Origin: Cyclaneusma minus
Lineage: Eukaryota > Ascomycota > Leotiomycetes > Marthamycetales > Marthamycetaceae
Direction of reading: 5' to 3'
Assembly: GCA_037179335.1 (NCBI GenBank)
Contig: JAKZHN010000009.1
Location: 806,001-870,000 of the forward strand
DNA length: 64,000 nucleotides
The translations under genes and the position numbers were made by a program. This document shows positions 1 through 9,436 of the stretch, piece by piece. The notes under the pieces were generated by a model. That model was not told where the DNA came from, did no database searches, and saw only the letters and a program-made list of their open reading frames with translations. Positions within the stretch are counted from its first letter, which is position 1. Each line of letters opens with the position of its first letter.

Positions 1-2
1 GC

Positions 3-635
3 AAACTCCGCGCCCCTTGCGACCACGACGGCGCGCTCCAAGCCCTCTGCCGCCCCCTCTTCGTCGTCGACTTCCCCCTGCAAATTGCCAATCCCAGCTG
101 CTCACCCGCAGCGCCAAACCCCAATGGCCGTTTCATGTCGCCCGTGCGCACATTCAGCAACGACCGCAAAACGAGCAACGACCGCGGACGCAAATCACCA
201 GAGTCGACTGCCTCTAGCAGACACGGCAGCACAAACGGCATGGCCGTCACCACATCCAGCACAGTCGGAACCAATCCGCGCTCGCTATTTGCGGCTCGAC
301 AAAGAGCGCAGGCGCGCATCGATGTGGCGAAGTTCAAACCGCGGTATGAGATTCGGATTTTCGATGACACGGGCTTGTTGACGGAGAAGCTGGAGGTGGG
401 TGGCTATTTGGGGAATATGACGAGCAAGATTGAATACGATCTGAGCAGTGATGTGGCGGGGAGCGATCAGGCAGTCGTTTCGGTGGAGAATTTGCTGGGT
501 GGAGAGAGGGAGGTGGGCTGTGCGCAGGATGTTTGTGACGGCGGGTGGAATAGGGGGCATGTGAGGGGGAAGAAGGGGTGGATGCATGTTGAGCGGCCGA
601 GGTGGAGGGTTATGGATTTGGAGAGATTTTTTTGA
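3..635 (+). CDS. 3' part of a gene of unknown function (5' end outside the window)
   Basis: The frame is open from the left edge and stops at TGA 633-635, giving about 210 residues of the C-terminal part. An internal Met at 135 lies inside the same open frame, so I treat it as internal. The first 100 or so residues are Ser/Thr/Pro-rich and look disordered. They are followed by a more structured stretch (about nt 300-500) containing KFKPRYEIRIFDDTG and a predicted strand-rich segment, then a short basic and Trp-containing tail. I do not recognise the family. No membrane segment is visible in this part. Whether an intron lies upstream cannot be seen. Confidence 0.55.
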   Translation, partial: KLRAPCDHDGALQALCRPLFVVDFPLQIANPSCSPAAPNPNGRFMSPVRTFSNDRKTSNDRGRKSPESTASSRHGSTNGMAVTTSSTVGTNPRSLFAARQRAQARIDVAKFKPRYEIRIFDDTGLLTEKLEVGGYLGNMTSKIEYDLSSDVAGSDQAVVSVENLLGGEREVGCAQDVCDGGWNRGHVRGKKGWMHVERPRWRVMDLERFF

Positions 636-1116
636 TTCTGGGAGCTTGGCTGGGGTAGTGAAGCAGGAGGTGGTGGTTGTGTTGTGGTTTTGCGACTTGG
701 ATATATTGCGAGGAGCCGAAGTGAGGAGGCCTCGACAGCGGTTGTTTGGCGTTGACTGTGGCGTCAGTGGGCTTTTGGATATTCGATGACTGGCATTCGC
801 GCGGCATATTTTTTGGTGTTAATCTGTAATTGGATAATGTATTGAATGAATATGAAAGAATTTGTACAATTGTACCGCATCTCCGGGACGGGCGACGTCT
901 GGCAAGGCATGGGGGAGTCTGGCTGAATCGATGGCGTGTGAGGGTGATCGAAGTTTGTCTGTCTACTTTGCGGAAGATGGCAAGCGAGAACGGCTCGGGC
1001 TAGTTTTATTCGCTTACCTCGATAAGTATGCTGCTTCTCAGTTTTTGGGGCTCGACGTAGCTGACTGGCATATGAGTTTTAGGCTAAACAGATCTGCGCT
1101 GAATTACTTCGCAATA
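636..1116. other. intergenic, nothing recognised
   Basis: Downstream region of the partial gene. Short open frames occur on both strands but show no family resemblance and no splice or start context worth calling. Confidence 0.5.
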
Positions 1117-1478
1117 TAGACAGCTTCAAACCAACTTCACATTACGAGCAACTTCAGACAGTGAGCAGCTTCACACTGAGGTCAGCTTCACGTCAAGCAG
1201 CTTCACACTATGGCCAGCTTCACTCTGTGACCAGCTTCATCACACTAGGCAGCTTCACATTGTGAGCAGCTTCACGTTGCGAGCAATTTTACACTTTGAG
1301 GAGCTTCACACGGAGGAGCTTCACACTAAGCAACTGTGAGCAGCTTCACATTGTGGGCAGCTTCGCACTAAGTAGCCTTACATTAAGCAGGTTCACATTA
1401 AGCAATAGTAAGCAACTTCACACTGCCAGCAATATTACATTATGAGCAACTTTACACTCAGCAGCTTCTGAGTTTCAT
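1117..1478. repeat. degenerate minisatellite, about 17-nt unit
   Basis: Roughly twenty imperfect copies of a unit close to GAGCAGCTTCACACTRT follow one another. Units vary by substitutions and by one or two bases of length, for example GAGCAGCTTCACATTGT, GGCAGCTTCACATTGTG and GAGCAACTTTACACTCA. The array is not coding: unit length is not a multiple of three and stops occur in all frames. Confidence 0.85.
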
Positions 1479-1967
1479 ATTGAGCAGCAAGAGCCATAGC
1501 TGGATATCTGGTATTGTTGTCGTCTGAAAGGGGCGTTGTCTTTGCCGAGAGTGGCTGTGGCCTGTAAAGTAGTTTGTTGTTGCAAAAAGGAGCCGCTGCT
1601 TGGGAAGGCGCTCTTGTTTGAAGGATGGGATCGTGTCTGGACAAGACAATGTCGTTTATAAAGGGGTTATAGACTAAAGGGGCTCATCGGATAACTGTTT
1701 AGGTTTCTGACTGGGTCCTTACTTGATTTGCTCATAGGAAACTTCCGAACCTGCATTGGAATAGTATATATTGCTTGATAAAGTGATATGCTAGTTTTCT
1801 ACACCCGCTTTGCTATTATAAAGATGAAAGATATACAATGCCAGTAGTGAATAAACGCGCAAGCAATATTGCACCCTCCAAAGCACAGCAGCGCCAGCCC
1901 CCTAAGCCTTATAATCCCGAGTAAAGAATTTTTCTCTCCGTCTCTTCTCGTCGAAGAATCTTACAAA
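1479..1967. other. intergenic, 3' side of the surface-protein gene
   Basis: AT-richer spacer between the minisatellite and the stop codon of the minus-strand surface protein. It would hold that gene's 3' UTR. No gene is seen. Confidence 0.5.
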
Positions 1968-3131
1968 TCATGCCTTCTTAGCCGCCTCAGAACCTTCCTC
2001 TACAACCGTCTCATGGCTTCCCGTAAAGGGATCAGCATGGTGCCCACGACCCCCATCACTATACACCGAGCTCGCCGTACTCGCATTCCTCGTCAGCGTC
2101 CTCCCACCCGTCGTAGAAACATACTCAGTAGACTCCGGCTCCACCAAACTAGGCGTCTGCGTCAAGCTCGGCACCGTATATTCCGAACTATCCAATCCCT
2201 GATAACTCCTGTTGCTCAAGCTCCTCGACATCCCAGCGTTATTAGCAGGCCTGTTGGTAGCAATAAACGAAGTATGCGAAGGCGTGCGGTTGAAACCTGG
2301 AGTCGAGGGTGTGAGCAAGGAGGCTTTTTCGGCTTCGGCGCGGTCGCGGGCGTTTTGCTGCTTTTCGCGGATCATCATTATGACGAGGGCGGCGGCGAAG
2401 GAGAAGAGGAGGACGCCGAGGAAGACGGTGGCGAAGATGCCGGAGCCGCTGATGGAGTCGTATTTTACCATGCAGGTGTCGGCGCTGGCGCTGGCGGTGG
2501 AGGTGGAGCAGAGCATGCCGGGGGCGCAGCCGATGGCGAGGGAGGTGGTTGCGGTGCAGGTGGATGTTGTGCCGGTGGCGAAGCAGGTGGTGGTGCTTAT
2601 GGTGCTGGTAGTGGAGCAGGAGTTGGTTGTGGTGGCTGTTGTGGATGTGCTGCTGGCTGAGGAGCTTGTGGAGGAGACTGTGGAGGTTGTGAGGGTAGTG
2701 TCTGACGTTGTCGAACTCGATGAGCTGGTCGTCGTCGAAGTCGTCGACTCGGTGGTGGACGTCGCATCTGTCGAAGTCGAAGTCTCTGAGGTCGATGTGC
2801 TTGTTTCTGTACTGGTGGACTCCGTGCTCGTCGTCGCATCATTCCTCCTTCTCAGATCCTTCCCCCGTGCTTCTTCGCTGCACCACTGCGAAAACCATGA
2901 AGAGTGTTCAGCTGCGTCTCCTTGTGAGCAGCCGCCCGAAATCAGACATTGGCGTATAGTGTCGAGGTTTTGGCCGGGGTAAGCTGCGAATATACATTGC
3001 GAGATAGTTTGAGCTTCGCCGCAGGATATGAGTTTGGCGATTTCTTCCGAATCGTTCAGATCGCAACCGTAGGCCATGGCCGGTGAAAGTAAAGAGGCTG
3101 TCGCCAGCAGCGCAGCGAGAGTGGAACGCAT
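1968..3131 (-). CDS. secreted-then-anchored Ser/Thr-rich, Cys-containing surface protein with one transmembrane segment
   Basis: Predicted 387-residue type I membrane protein. The start chosen at 3131 gives a clean signal peptide (MRSTLAALLATASLLSPAMA). The open frame continues 83 codons upstream, but that extension has no domain and would bury the signal. Residues about 21-90 carry six cysteines, a small extracellular module. A long Ser/Thr tract follows (probably O-mannosylated stalk), then a second Cys cluster, a hydrophobic helix (GIFATVFLGVLLFSFAAALV) followed by basic residues, and a Ser-rich cytoplasmic tail of about 120 residues. This layout is that of Wsc/Mid-type cell-wall sensors and related fungal surface proteins. 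The Cys module does not clearly match WSC or CFEM spacing, so the function is inferred only as cell-surface or wall-associated. Confidence 0.8.
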   Translation of the reverse strand: MRSTLAALLATASLLSPAMAYGCDLNDSEEIAKLISCGEAQTISQCIFAAYPGQNLDTIRQCLISGGCSQGDAAEHSSWFSQWCSEEARGKDLRRRNDATTSTESTSTETSTSTSETSTSTDATSTTESTTSTTTSSSSSTTSDTTLTTSTVSSTSSSASSTSTTATTTNSCSTTSTISTTTCFATGTTSTCTATTSLAIGCAPGMLCSTSTASASADTCMVKYDSISGSGIFATVFLGVLLFSFAAALVIMMIREKQQNARDRAEAEKASLLTPSTPGFNRTPSHTSFIATNRPANNAGMSRSLSNRSYQGLDSSEYTVPSLTQTPSLVEPESTEYVSTTGGRTLTRNASTASSVYSDGGRGHHADPFTGSHETVVEEGSEAAKKA

Positions 3132-4485
3132 GGTGACTTGAGCTCTTCGCACGAGAGTAAGGTGGAAGAAAAGAGTCCGTAAGATGGACAGAGAGGTATG
3201 AATCGATGGCAACAGCAATGGGAAAGAGAATGGATTGGCAGCGACGAGTGTCCAACTTCTCTTGAATGAGGAGAGTGAGGAGAGCGACGATGAGATAGGA
3301 GAACTGCGCAGCTCACCTGGCAGACAAAAGTTTTTAAGAGAGTTCCACAATACCTCCAGTTTGTTGGACCCCGATCCCACAAAAGAGCAGGGAGCCTCAT
3401 CTGGCTATTTTGGGACCCATGGTGGTTGTGACATAGCTCCGCCCTGTCCGCCCGGTCGGCAAGGCGAGGGAGCAGTGGGGAGCAGCAGGTCCAGTCGAGG
3501 CTTGCGTCGATGACAGTCGAGAAAGCGAGTTGTTCACGGACTTTGCGCTTCTCCGTCGTGACTTCTCGTGCAGTTCAGCCGTCTCGATCCAGGGACACCA
3601 CCAAGCAACCTCTCCAGACACCATTAGAGGTAATCCGGAGATTTCTGGTATGGATTTGGAAATTCATATGGCTTTTTAATATAGCAGATAACGGTGGACG
3701 GTGTCGGAGAATAAATTAAATGGTGTCTGCAGATCGCCATCGAAGCGAAGTCGTCTTCTCCCCCACACGTGGTGGGCCGGGACGCGTAACATTTAAACGT
3801 ACTCTAGCGCGAACCACATAGCGAATTTATTACTATTGCAGAGCCAAATTCGCGGAGAGCAGACGAATCTCCATGGCGCAGACCCCTTTTTTATTTGTCT
3901 GAGAACCTCACAGGGGGGTCAAGATACCTATCGTCTGGACCTTCGGAAAGAATATGATGAAAATCCGCATCCGTACAACTTGGCGAGGAAAGGCTTTTCT
4001 GAATTGCCGCGAATGAAGCACGTTGACGGCGCGGGGATGACGATTCGTTGCCAAGTTTGAGGCTGAGCTTGAAGGATCCTTCTGGCTCTGACCTCTGTAA
4101 CTGACCCAATCACGCTGTGTGCCCATGAATAGCTTCATCCCGTCTTGCTTTCAGCTGCCTGTCGTGTACGTAGCGGCTGTCGCGGATCCAGCTTTATTCT
4201 CCATGATACATGTAGGAGTTGGGCTTCGCCTAATTCCTTCGACTATCCCGGCTTATTTGAATACACAAGTTCCTAGTTGTTTGATCTCTGAAATAGTGGG
4301 ATTGTTGCTAGTTGGAAGACATACATGTAGGCTTACCGAAGTGTGCTAGGAACTTACGATGGATGCCAAGCCTATCACGTGTTCGCATCGTTTGTCAACG
4401 CGATCTCAATCCTCGACATCTCTCCCACTTCCAGCCTTGGCAGCCAACCCCATCGAACCCCGAGTCTGCCGCATAGTCAGACACA
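3132..4485. other. intergenic between divergent genes, promoters for both sides
   Basis: About 1.35 kb between the minus-strand surface protein and the plus-strand F-box gene, so it must contain both promoters. Several short overlapping frames exist on both strands but none has family resemblance. No strong TATA box was found close to either start. Confidence 0.5.
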
Positions 4486-6087
4486 ATGGCGCCTCGCGGC
4501 TCAAGGCGTCTCGTGGAGAAACAGCACAGCGATCTCGGACGCCTCTCGATTCTACCCCCAGAGGTCCAGCTCGTTCTCGCCGGCTTTATACCCAACCGCG
4601 ACATCAAATCTCTGCGTTTGACCTGCAAGCAGGCGAGCAAGACCTTTCTTCCACGCTTTGATCGGGTCTTCATCTCTCCCAATCGGCGGGCTCTCGACAT
4701 ATTCAAGGCCATCGCCGAAGACGACCGTTTTAGACACCAAGTGCGCGAAATTGCCTGGGATGATTGCCGCTTCTACGCATGGAACACCTACACTCGGTGG
4801 GGCTTCTACTCTGACAGCGTACGGACATTAGAAACATTCACCGACAAACTTCAGAGATACCTTGACGGGTTGGAATCTTTTGGTAATCCTCCTGACGATC
4901 CTGACGTTCCATGGGTCAGTCCGCACGAAGACAAAGGCAACCGCTGGGGTACCTGCACGACTTGCAACCCTGTCGATTATGAGGCAAGCTTTAAACGCTA
5001 CGAGAAACTGTTTCGAGAGCAGGATGCGATCATTCGCGAAGAAGAAGACCGAGTCGTCTTTCGCTTGGGTTTGGCCGCTTTTCCTCGTCTTCGTACTGTC
5101 ACCATTACGAATGGCGTGTACCAACTGAACGACAAATGCAAGACTCCCCTTGCGGTAGACATTCTTCCCGGAATCGTGATACCGGAAAAGTGGGCCTGGC
5201 CATCGGGGTACAACGAGTTCTTTCCTTCTCAGCCCTGGCTACAAGTCTCGAAGACATATCGAGGGTTCACTGTCGCGACGGAGGAGTTGGCAAACGGAAC
5301 CCATAATCAGATCGAAAATTTTATCGTTCGAGATGAAGACGAACGGGGTTGCAGCGGAATCGGGCAGCAGCTCCTCAAACCCCGGAACAGGACTCTAGAA
5401 AGTTTCCAGGCTCTTGTTACGCGACCCGGTCTTAAAAGACTGGAACTTCCAATATTTAGTGCTCGGTGTGGTCGGCATGGGTCGGAGCACCAATATCATG
5501 ATTGGGACTTCCTTAGAAATGGTGTACTCAGGAATACACTGTCACAGGCGTCCGATTTAGAGCATTTTTGCTTTAGTGTTTCCGGAAAATTCGCCCACGA
5601 ATTCGCCCACGAACCCAATTGGTCGCCCTATGGAAACGCAGATTGTACGCCACTGCTAAGTTTCTTACCCGTGTCTTGCTGGCCAAATCTTCGACATTTG
5701 GCGCTATACCAGTTATTCGTCGAGCTCGAAGACTTGGGTCGTTTACTTCGAGAGCTTCCAGAAACCGTGGAGACCATCCATCTGGGCGACATAAACGTAC
5801 TGAATCTTTTCGACCGAGACCTGATATTCGGGGCAATTTGTGATATGGATTTATGCCAAAAGCGGGCTAAGCCGCCTAAGATTTTGTTCACTGGTCTCGA
5901 AGTTGGGACTCATCCTCAGCGTTATGCCTGGCCTCGCGAGACTTTCGATACGATCGTCCAGGACCTTCCGGCTCATTTCACCGGCCGTGTTGATCTTGGA
6001 AATACTCTGCTGAATACTCTCGACAGTCGTAAAGCTCGAGACGACGCAGGAGCAGAGCGCGAATTTGTCTACGCTTTCATTCCATAA
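4486..6087 (+). CDS. F-box-type protein, 533 aa
   Basis: Single-exon frame starting at the first Met in good context (CACAATGGCG). Residues about 20-60 (ILPPEVQLVLAGFIPNRDIK, then SLRLTCKQASKTF) match the F-box pattern of Leu-Pro-x-Glu followed by two helices. The rest has scattered Leu-rich segments typical of the substrate-recognition half in fungal F-box proteins. By family, such proteins link a target to the Skp1-Cullin1 ubiquitin ligase. The target cannot be read from sequence. These proteins are numerous and fast-evolving in filamentous fungi, so no orthologue is named. Confidence 0.8.
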   Translation: MAPRGSRRLVEKQHSDLGRLSILPPEVQLVLAGFIPNRDIKSLRLTCKQASKTFLPRFDRVFISPNRRALDIFKAIAEDDRFRHQVREIAWDDCRFYAWNTYTRWGFYSDSVRTLETFTDKLQRYLDGLESFGNPPDDPDVPWVSPHEDKGNRWGTCTTCNPVDYEASFKRYEKLFREQDAIIREEEDRVVFRLGLAAFPRLRTVTITNGVYQLNDKCKTPLAVDILPGIVIPEKWAWPSGYNEFFPSQPWLQVSKTYRGFTVATEELANGTHNQIENFIVRDEDERGCSGIGQQLLKPRNRTLESFQALVTRPGLKRLELPIFSARCGRHGSEHQYHDWDFLRNGVLRNTLSQASDLEHFCFSVSGKFAHEFAHEPNWSPYGNADCTPLLSFLPVSCWPNLRHLALYQLFVELEDLGRLLRELPETVETIHLGDINVLNLFDRDLIFGAICDMDLCQKRAKPPKILFTGLEVGTHPQRYAWPRETFDTIVQDLPAHFTGRVDLGNTLLNTLDSRKARDDAGAEREFVYAFIP

Positions 6088-6412
6088 GTTGCTGCTCTAG
6101 CCTAGCAGGTGATGTCAGATAAGTCGACAGAAGATGAGTCTTGAGTCTCACGGGCATCAGTTGGCTAGCAGGGCTTAACCCTGTGGCGCTAGCATTAGCA
6201 TGGCAGCAGGTAATATAGCTGCTGCTCTTCCTCTCCCACGACATCCCCGGCCTTTGATTAGTTACGAGTTAAGACGAAAGGTGCAGAAGGGCCAAGATTA
6301 TGACATCCAGACAAGCAGCATTTTGCTGTCATTAAAGTAGCTGAACGTAGAATAATGTCACATCCTTTTCCTCCCCAACTCCCAGCAGAATGAACCCGAG
6401 AATATTCCCTTT
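6088..6412. other. intergenic between converging genes
   Basis: Shared 3' region of the F-box gene and the minus-strand mannose synthase gene. A GCTAGCA/GCTGCT-rich stretch is present around 6160-6225. No gene is seen. Confidence 0.5.
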
Positions 6413-7260
6413 TCAGACCTTGACCCACAAGCTGAAGACACCCTTTGCGTAGTTGACGATTTCATCACCACCGAGCTTGCTCTAGAGTGTCCCAAGTTAG
6501 TATCGTGCCCACACGGTGAGTGGATGTTCAGACTGTACCTCTCCATAGACTCGGTCGACGAAGCTGATAGGCACTTCGGCGACAGTAGCGCCCATAGCCT
6601 TCGCCCTAACCATCAACTCCATCTGAAAGCTGTAGCCCTTACTCTCTGTCCTCTCCATAGCCTTCCTCAGCACCTCCTTCTTGTACAACCTAAAGCTGCC
6701 GGTCAAATCGCTCACACCGGGCCTCAACACCGTATCCGCAAACAAATTTGCACCCCTGGACACCAACTTCCTCTTCAAATCCCAACCATACACACCGCCA
6801 TTGCCAGCATACCTAGTACCGGTCACAATATCATATCCGCCGTTCGTGCGCAACGTCTTCTGTTTCTCAATCATCTGCGTGATGAACTTGGGATGGTGAG
6901 AGAAGTCGGCGTCCATGATGATGACAAAGTTGCCGGTGCAGAATTGTAGGCCGTGGACGTAGGCAGTGCCGAGACCGAGCTTGCCGGCGCGGGGCTTGAG
7001 GTGGATGTGTGGGCTGTAGGCTTTGGCGAGCTGGGCGGCGACGATTTGCGTGCCATCGGGAGAGCCGTCGTCGACAATTATGAGCTCCCAGTCGAGATTG
7101 CTGGAGAATCCATGTTAGCGCGGAAGTCTGCGATTGCGGGGATATGGGATGGGGGCACGTACGCCTCGGTGAAGGTGCGGTTGAGCAACCAGGTGATGAT
7201 GGGGAGGTTGCGGCGCTCATTGTAGGTGGGGAGGATGACGGAGTACTTGTCTTTCGCCAT
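6413..7260 (-). CDS. dpm1: dolichol-phosphate mannosyltransferase
   Basis: Makes dolichyl-phosphate mannose from GDP-mannose at the ER, the donor for N-glycans, O-mannosylation and GPI anchors. Three exons: 7163-7260, 6539-7100 and 6413-6481, together 242 aa. Introns are GTACGT..CCAG (7101-7162) and GTACAG..CTAG with a CTAAC branch point (6482-6538). Family-2 glycosyltransferase motifs are intact: VILPTYNERRNLP near the N terminus, DDGSPDGT (residues 43-50) and DADFSHHP (96-103). The protein ends at the cytosolic domain without a C-terminal membrane helix, as in the human/S. pombe type that needs Dpm2 and Dpm3 partners, unlike S. cerevisiae Dpm1. The last exon codes only 22 residues (ends SLWVKV). 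Confidence 0.95.
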
Positions 7261-8018
7261 TGTGGAAGTGGACGTGAAGGGAATGTGTCTGACTGTATTA
7301 GGTGAAAGGGCGAACGGGTGAATTGAAGGTAATGAGCGTGCTGGGCTATGACGCGCACCAGAGAAGTTGGTGGTTGTAGTTGGGATTGGCGCCGTGTCCT
7401 CGACTGGAGCTGCACCAGTTCGCGATGTGGCACCTCGAAGCTAAGCCCCTTGAAGCTAAGCCCCTTAACATGCACGCTAAATTTAAGCTATATTTAGCGC
7501 CCATGTCACAAGCCTCGTCAATTATTTCACATCAGCTTTCAACACAACCCTCTCTTCTGCACACTACTGATTGTTAATTATTGTCCAAAACTTGATCGTG
7601 TGGCCATCTTGCCCTTTCGAAAATGGGCCAAACAGTGAGGTTTGGATCGCCTGGAACCGCCCTTAGCTGATCACAGTTAGAAATAGCATTTTCTCACTTC
7701 CGTTCCCCATCCCAACCCATCCCTGTTCAGCGAATTAGGAATAATGGGCATTACTAGTAAGTTATGTTGTTATCTCGAGTCTTATCGATAATATCCAGGG
7801 GCGTTTGCTGTTGGGAATTGGGATATAAATCCAACAGAGGCCAAGGACCTAGGATAGGAACGCGGTCAGGGAAAATTCTTACTCTCTGTATTTGGCTCGC
7901 TCAGTCACTCTTCGGGAGCTTTATTTCGAACGTCCGGAGGTAATTAAGCATAGCCCTATTTCAAACTCTCAAAACCCGGAATCGAGCAAGATAGCTGACA
8001 TGAGAGGACGAAAGGGCA
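7261..8018. other. intergenic; dpm1 promoter side and 3' flank of transporter relic
   Basis: Holds the dpm1 promoter. A 14-nt direct repeat (AAGCTAAGCCCCTT, two adjacent copies near 7438-7467) lies about 180 nt upstream of the start codon and could be a regulatory duplication. No gene is seen between 7480 and 8018. Confidence 0.45.
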
Positions 8019-8789
8019 TCATCGTTCGATCTCCTTCTCCGCAGCAGCCAGGGGGCTGTCGGGGGTCGACAGTGCCGTCGCCTTTGCAACAACTGATCCT
8101 CCGATCTTTGCCTCCATGTCTTGACAACGAGTAGACTCGCTGACCACACGGAACAATACGTCCATCTCTCCAATTGAAGGTCCTCTGGTCTCAGGCATGA
8201 AGAGGGCGAAGATGAATCCAAGGGCACAGAAAGATCCGTAGATTTGTCCGAATGTAAGCCCGGGTAAAAGTGAACGGGGCAGAGTGCAGACGAACCATCC
8301 AAGTTTCCCATCCAATGTTTACAACCATTGTCGGCGTCCATTTGGAGACGACGAAGTTGAAAATCCACTGTACCATCTGTGCAATGGCCATGCACCAGTC
8401 GGGAATTCTGTTGGGGAATATCTCGCCCATGTATACCCAGCTGAGGGGACCCCATGATATGGAGTAGAAGAACATGTATATGTATATGGTAGCCATCTAA
8501 AGATCAGCCTTAGAAATGTCAGGTTTTTTTTTCCTTTCAAAGATGGGCTCACCATAGATTCTGGGGCAGGGGCATCGGTTGTCGGTTTCTTAGGATTCGG
8601 GGGATATGTCTTCCGGATTGCGCCAGGTGAAAACATCATGATGGCCATGAAGAAGGATCCAATCAAAAAGAAAGTTCTTCGTTTGAACAGTGCAACGCCA
8701 AATGATAGGAAGCCAACCGTGACAACGACTTTGATAACCGTGAACATGTCACTAGCAAAAAAGGCGGAGTCCTGCCCTTGGAATCCAAT
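8019..8789 (-). pseudogene. 5'-truncated MFS sugar/quinate-type transporter with a broken 3' splice site
   Basis: Only the C-terminal half of a sugar porter remains. Segments are 8553-8789, 8296-8496 and 8019-8243 (79, 67 and 75 codons, all phase 0, no internal stop). They code for membrane segments and the family signatures SWGPLSWVYMGEIFPNRIPD and FMPETRGPS. The first intron (8497-8552) is GTGAGC..TTTAG. The second (8244-8295) has a good donor (GTTCGT) and a CTTAC branch-like box but ends CAA instead of CAG, so the reading frame is lost if it is not spliced. The 5' end stops at a CAG acceptor-like site (8790-8791). Beyond it lie 25 nt and an inverted-repeat element, with no upstream exons recognised. 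I infer a dead or dying gene. Confidence 0.8.
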
Positions 8790-8812
8790 CTGTTTGAAAG
8801 TGGGTTAAAGCA

Positions 8813-9039
8813 TACAATGGGAGGGAAAAAAGTCTAAATACGGTTTACAGTCTCCGAATAATTGTAAATATCCCAAATAACCAGGAATATTTCCAATAAC
8901 TTGGCATATCCCAGATTACTTGGAATATTACAAAGCACCTGGAATATTCCTAGTTACTGGGAATATTCCTGGTTATTTGGGATATTCGCAATCCAGCGGG
9001 GACTGTAGGCCGTATTCAGACTTTTTTCCACCCACTGTA
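8813..9039. mobile_element. Tc1/mariner-type miniature inverted-repeat element
   Basis: About 42-bp imperfect terminal inverted repeats face each other. The left end reads TACAATGGGAGGGAAAAAAG and the right end, on the other strand, TACAGTGGGTGGAAAAAAGT. Both continue with GTCT(A/G)AATACGG and CTACAGT/TTACAGT. The outermost TA on each side (8813-8814, 9038-9039) fits a TA target duplication. The roughly 135-bp core is built of short palindromic units around GGAATATTCC and CAAGTAAT. No transposase is present. Most differences between the two ends are C/T or G/A. Confidence 0.75.
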
Positions 9040-9436
9040 CTTCTGGAGGGAGACTATAGAGCCAGCAGCGCTAGGGCTCCTCACGAATAAAATTCGTCAA
9101 TATTAAAGGTTGGTCGTAATCGTGGTCGTGGTCGTTAAAAATAGGAACGAATAACGAATACGACCACGAATATTCGTGACTCCTCCTCTGGATTCTTGGA
9201 CCATCGAAGCTATATGAGTTGAGCCCGGCATCCCTTCGGGTCTAGGAGTAACCTAAGGCTCTAACCACATGCCTAGCACTAACGCATTTGTAAGTGAGAT
9301 ACAGCATACTAGGAAAAAATCCGGACAACTGATCAGAGATACGTTTAATTCATAGTTCCATGCATGTCTAAGTATTTCATCCTCCTCGTTTATATGCTTA
9401 ACGCGCCGCTCATCACCGCCACTGCAAAGAACCTCT
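9040..9436. other. intergenic with a possible second palindromic element
   Basis: Contains GTCGTGGTCGTGGTCG simple repeat and facing CACGAAT..ATTCGTG motifs around 9091-9182, which may be a degraded short inverted-repeat element. The 3' UTR of the phosphoglucomutase gene must also lie here. No coding gene is seen. Confidence 0.4.

Noticed and set aside
2212..2982. Long plus-strand frame (256 codons) opposite the surface protein
   Set aside because: It is the antisense shadow of the Ser/Thr-rich coding region, giving an implausible Val/Glu-rich repeat protein.
9091..9182. Possible hAT-like short element with CACGAAT and ATTCGTG arms
   Set aside because: The outer ends do not match beyond about eight bases and no target duplication was found.
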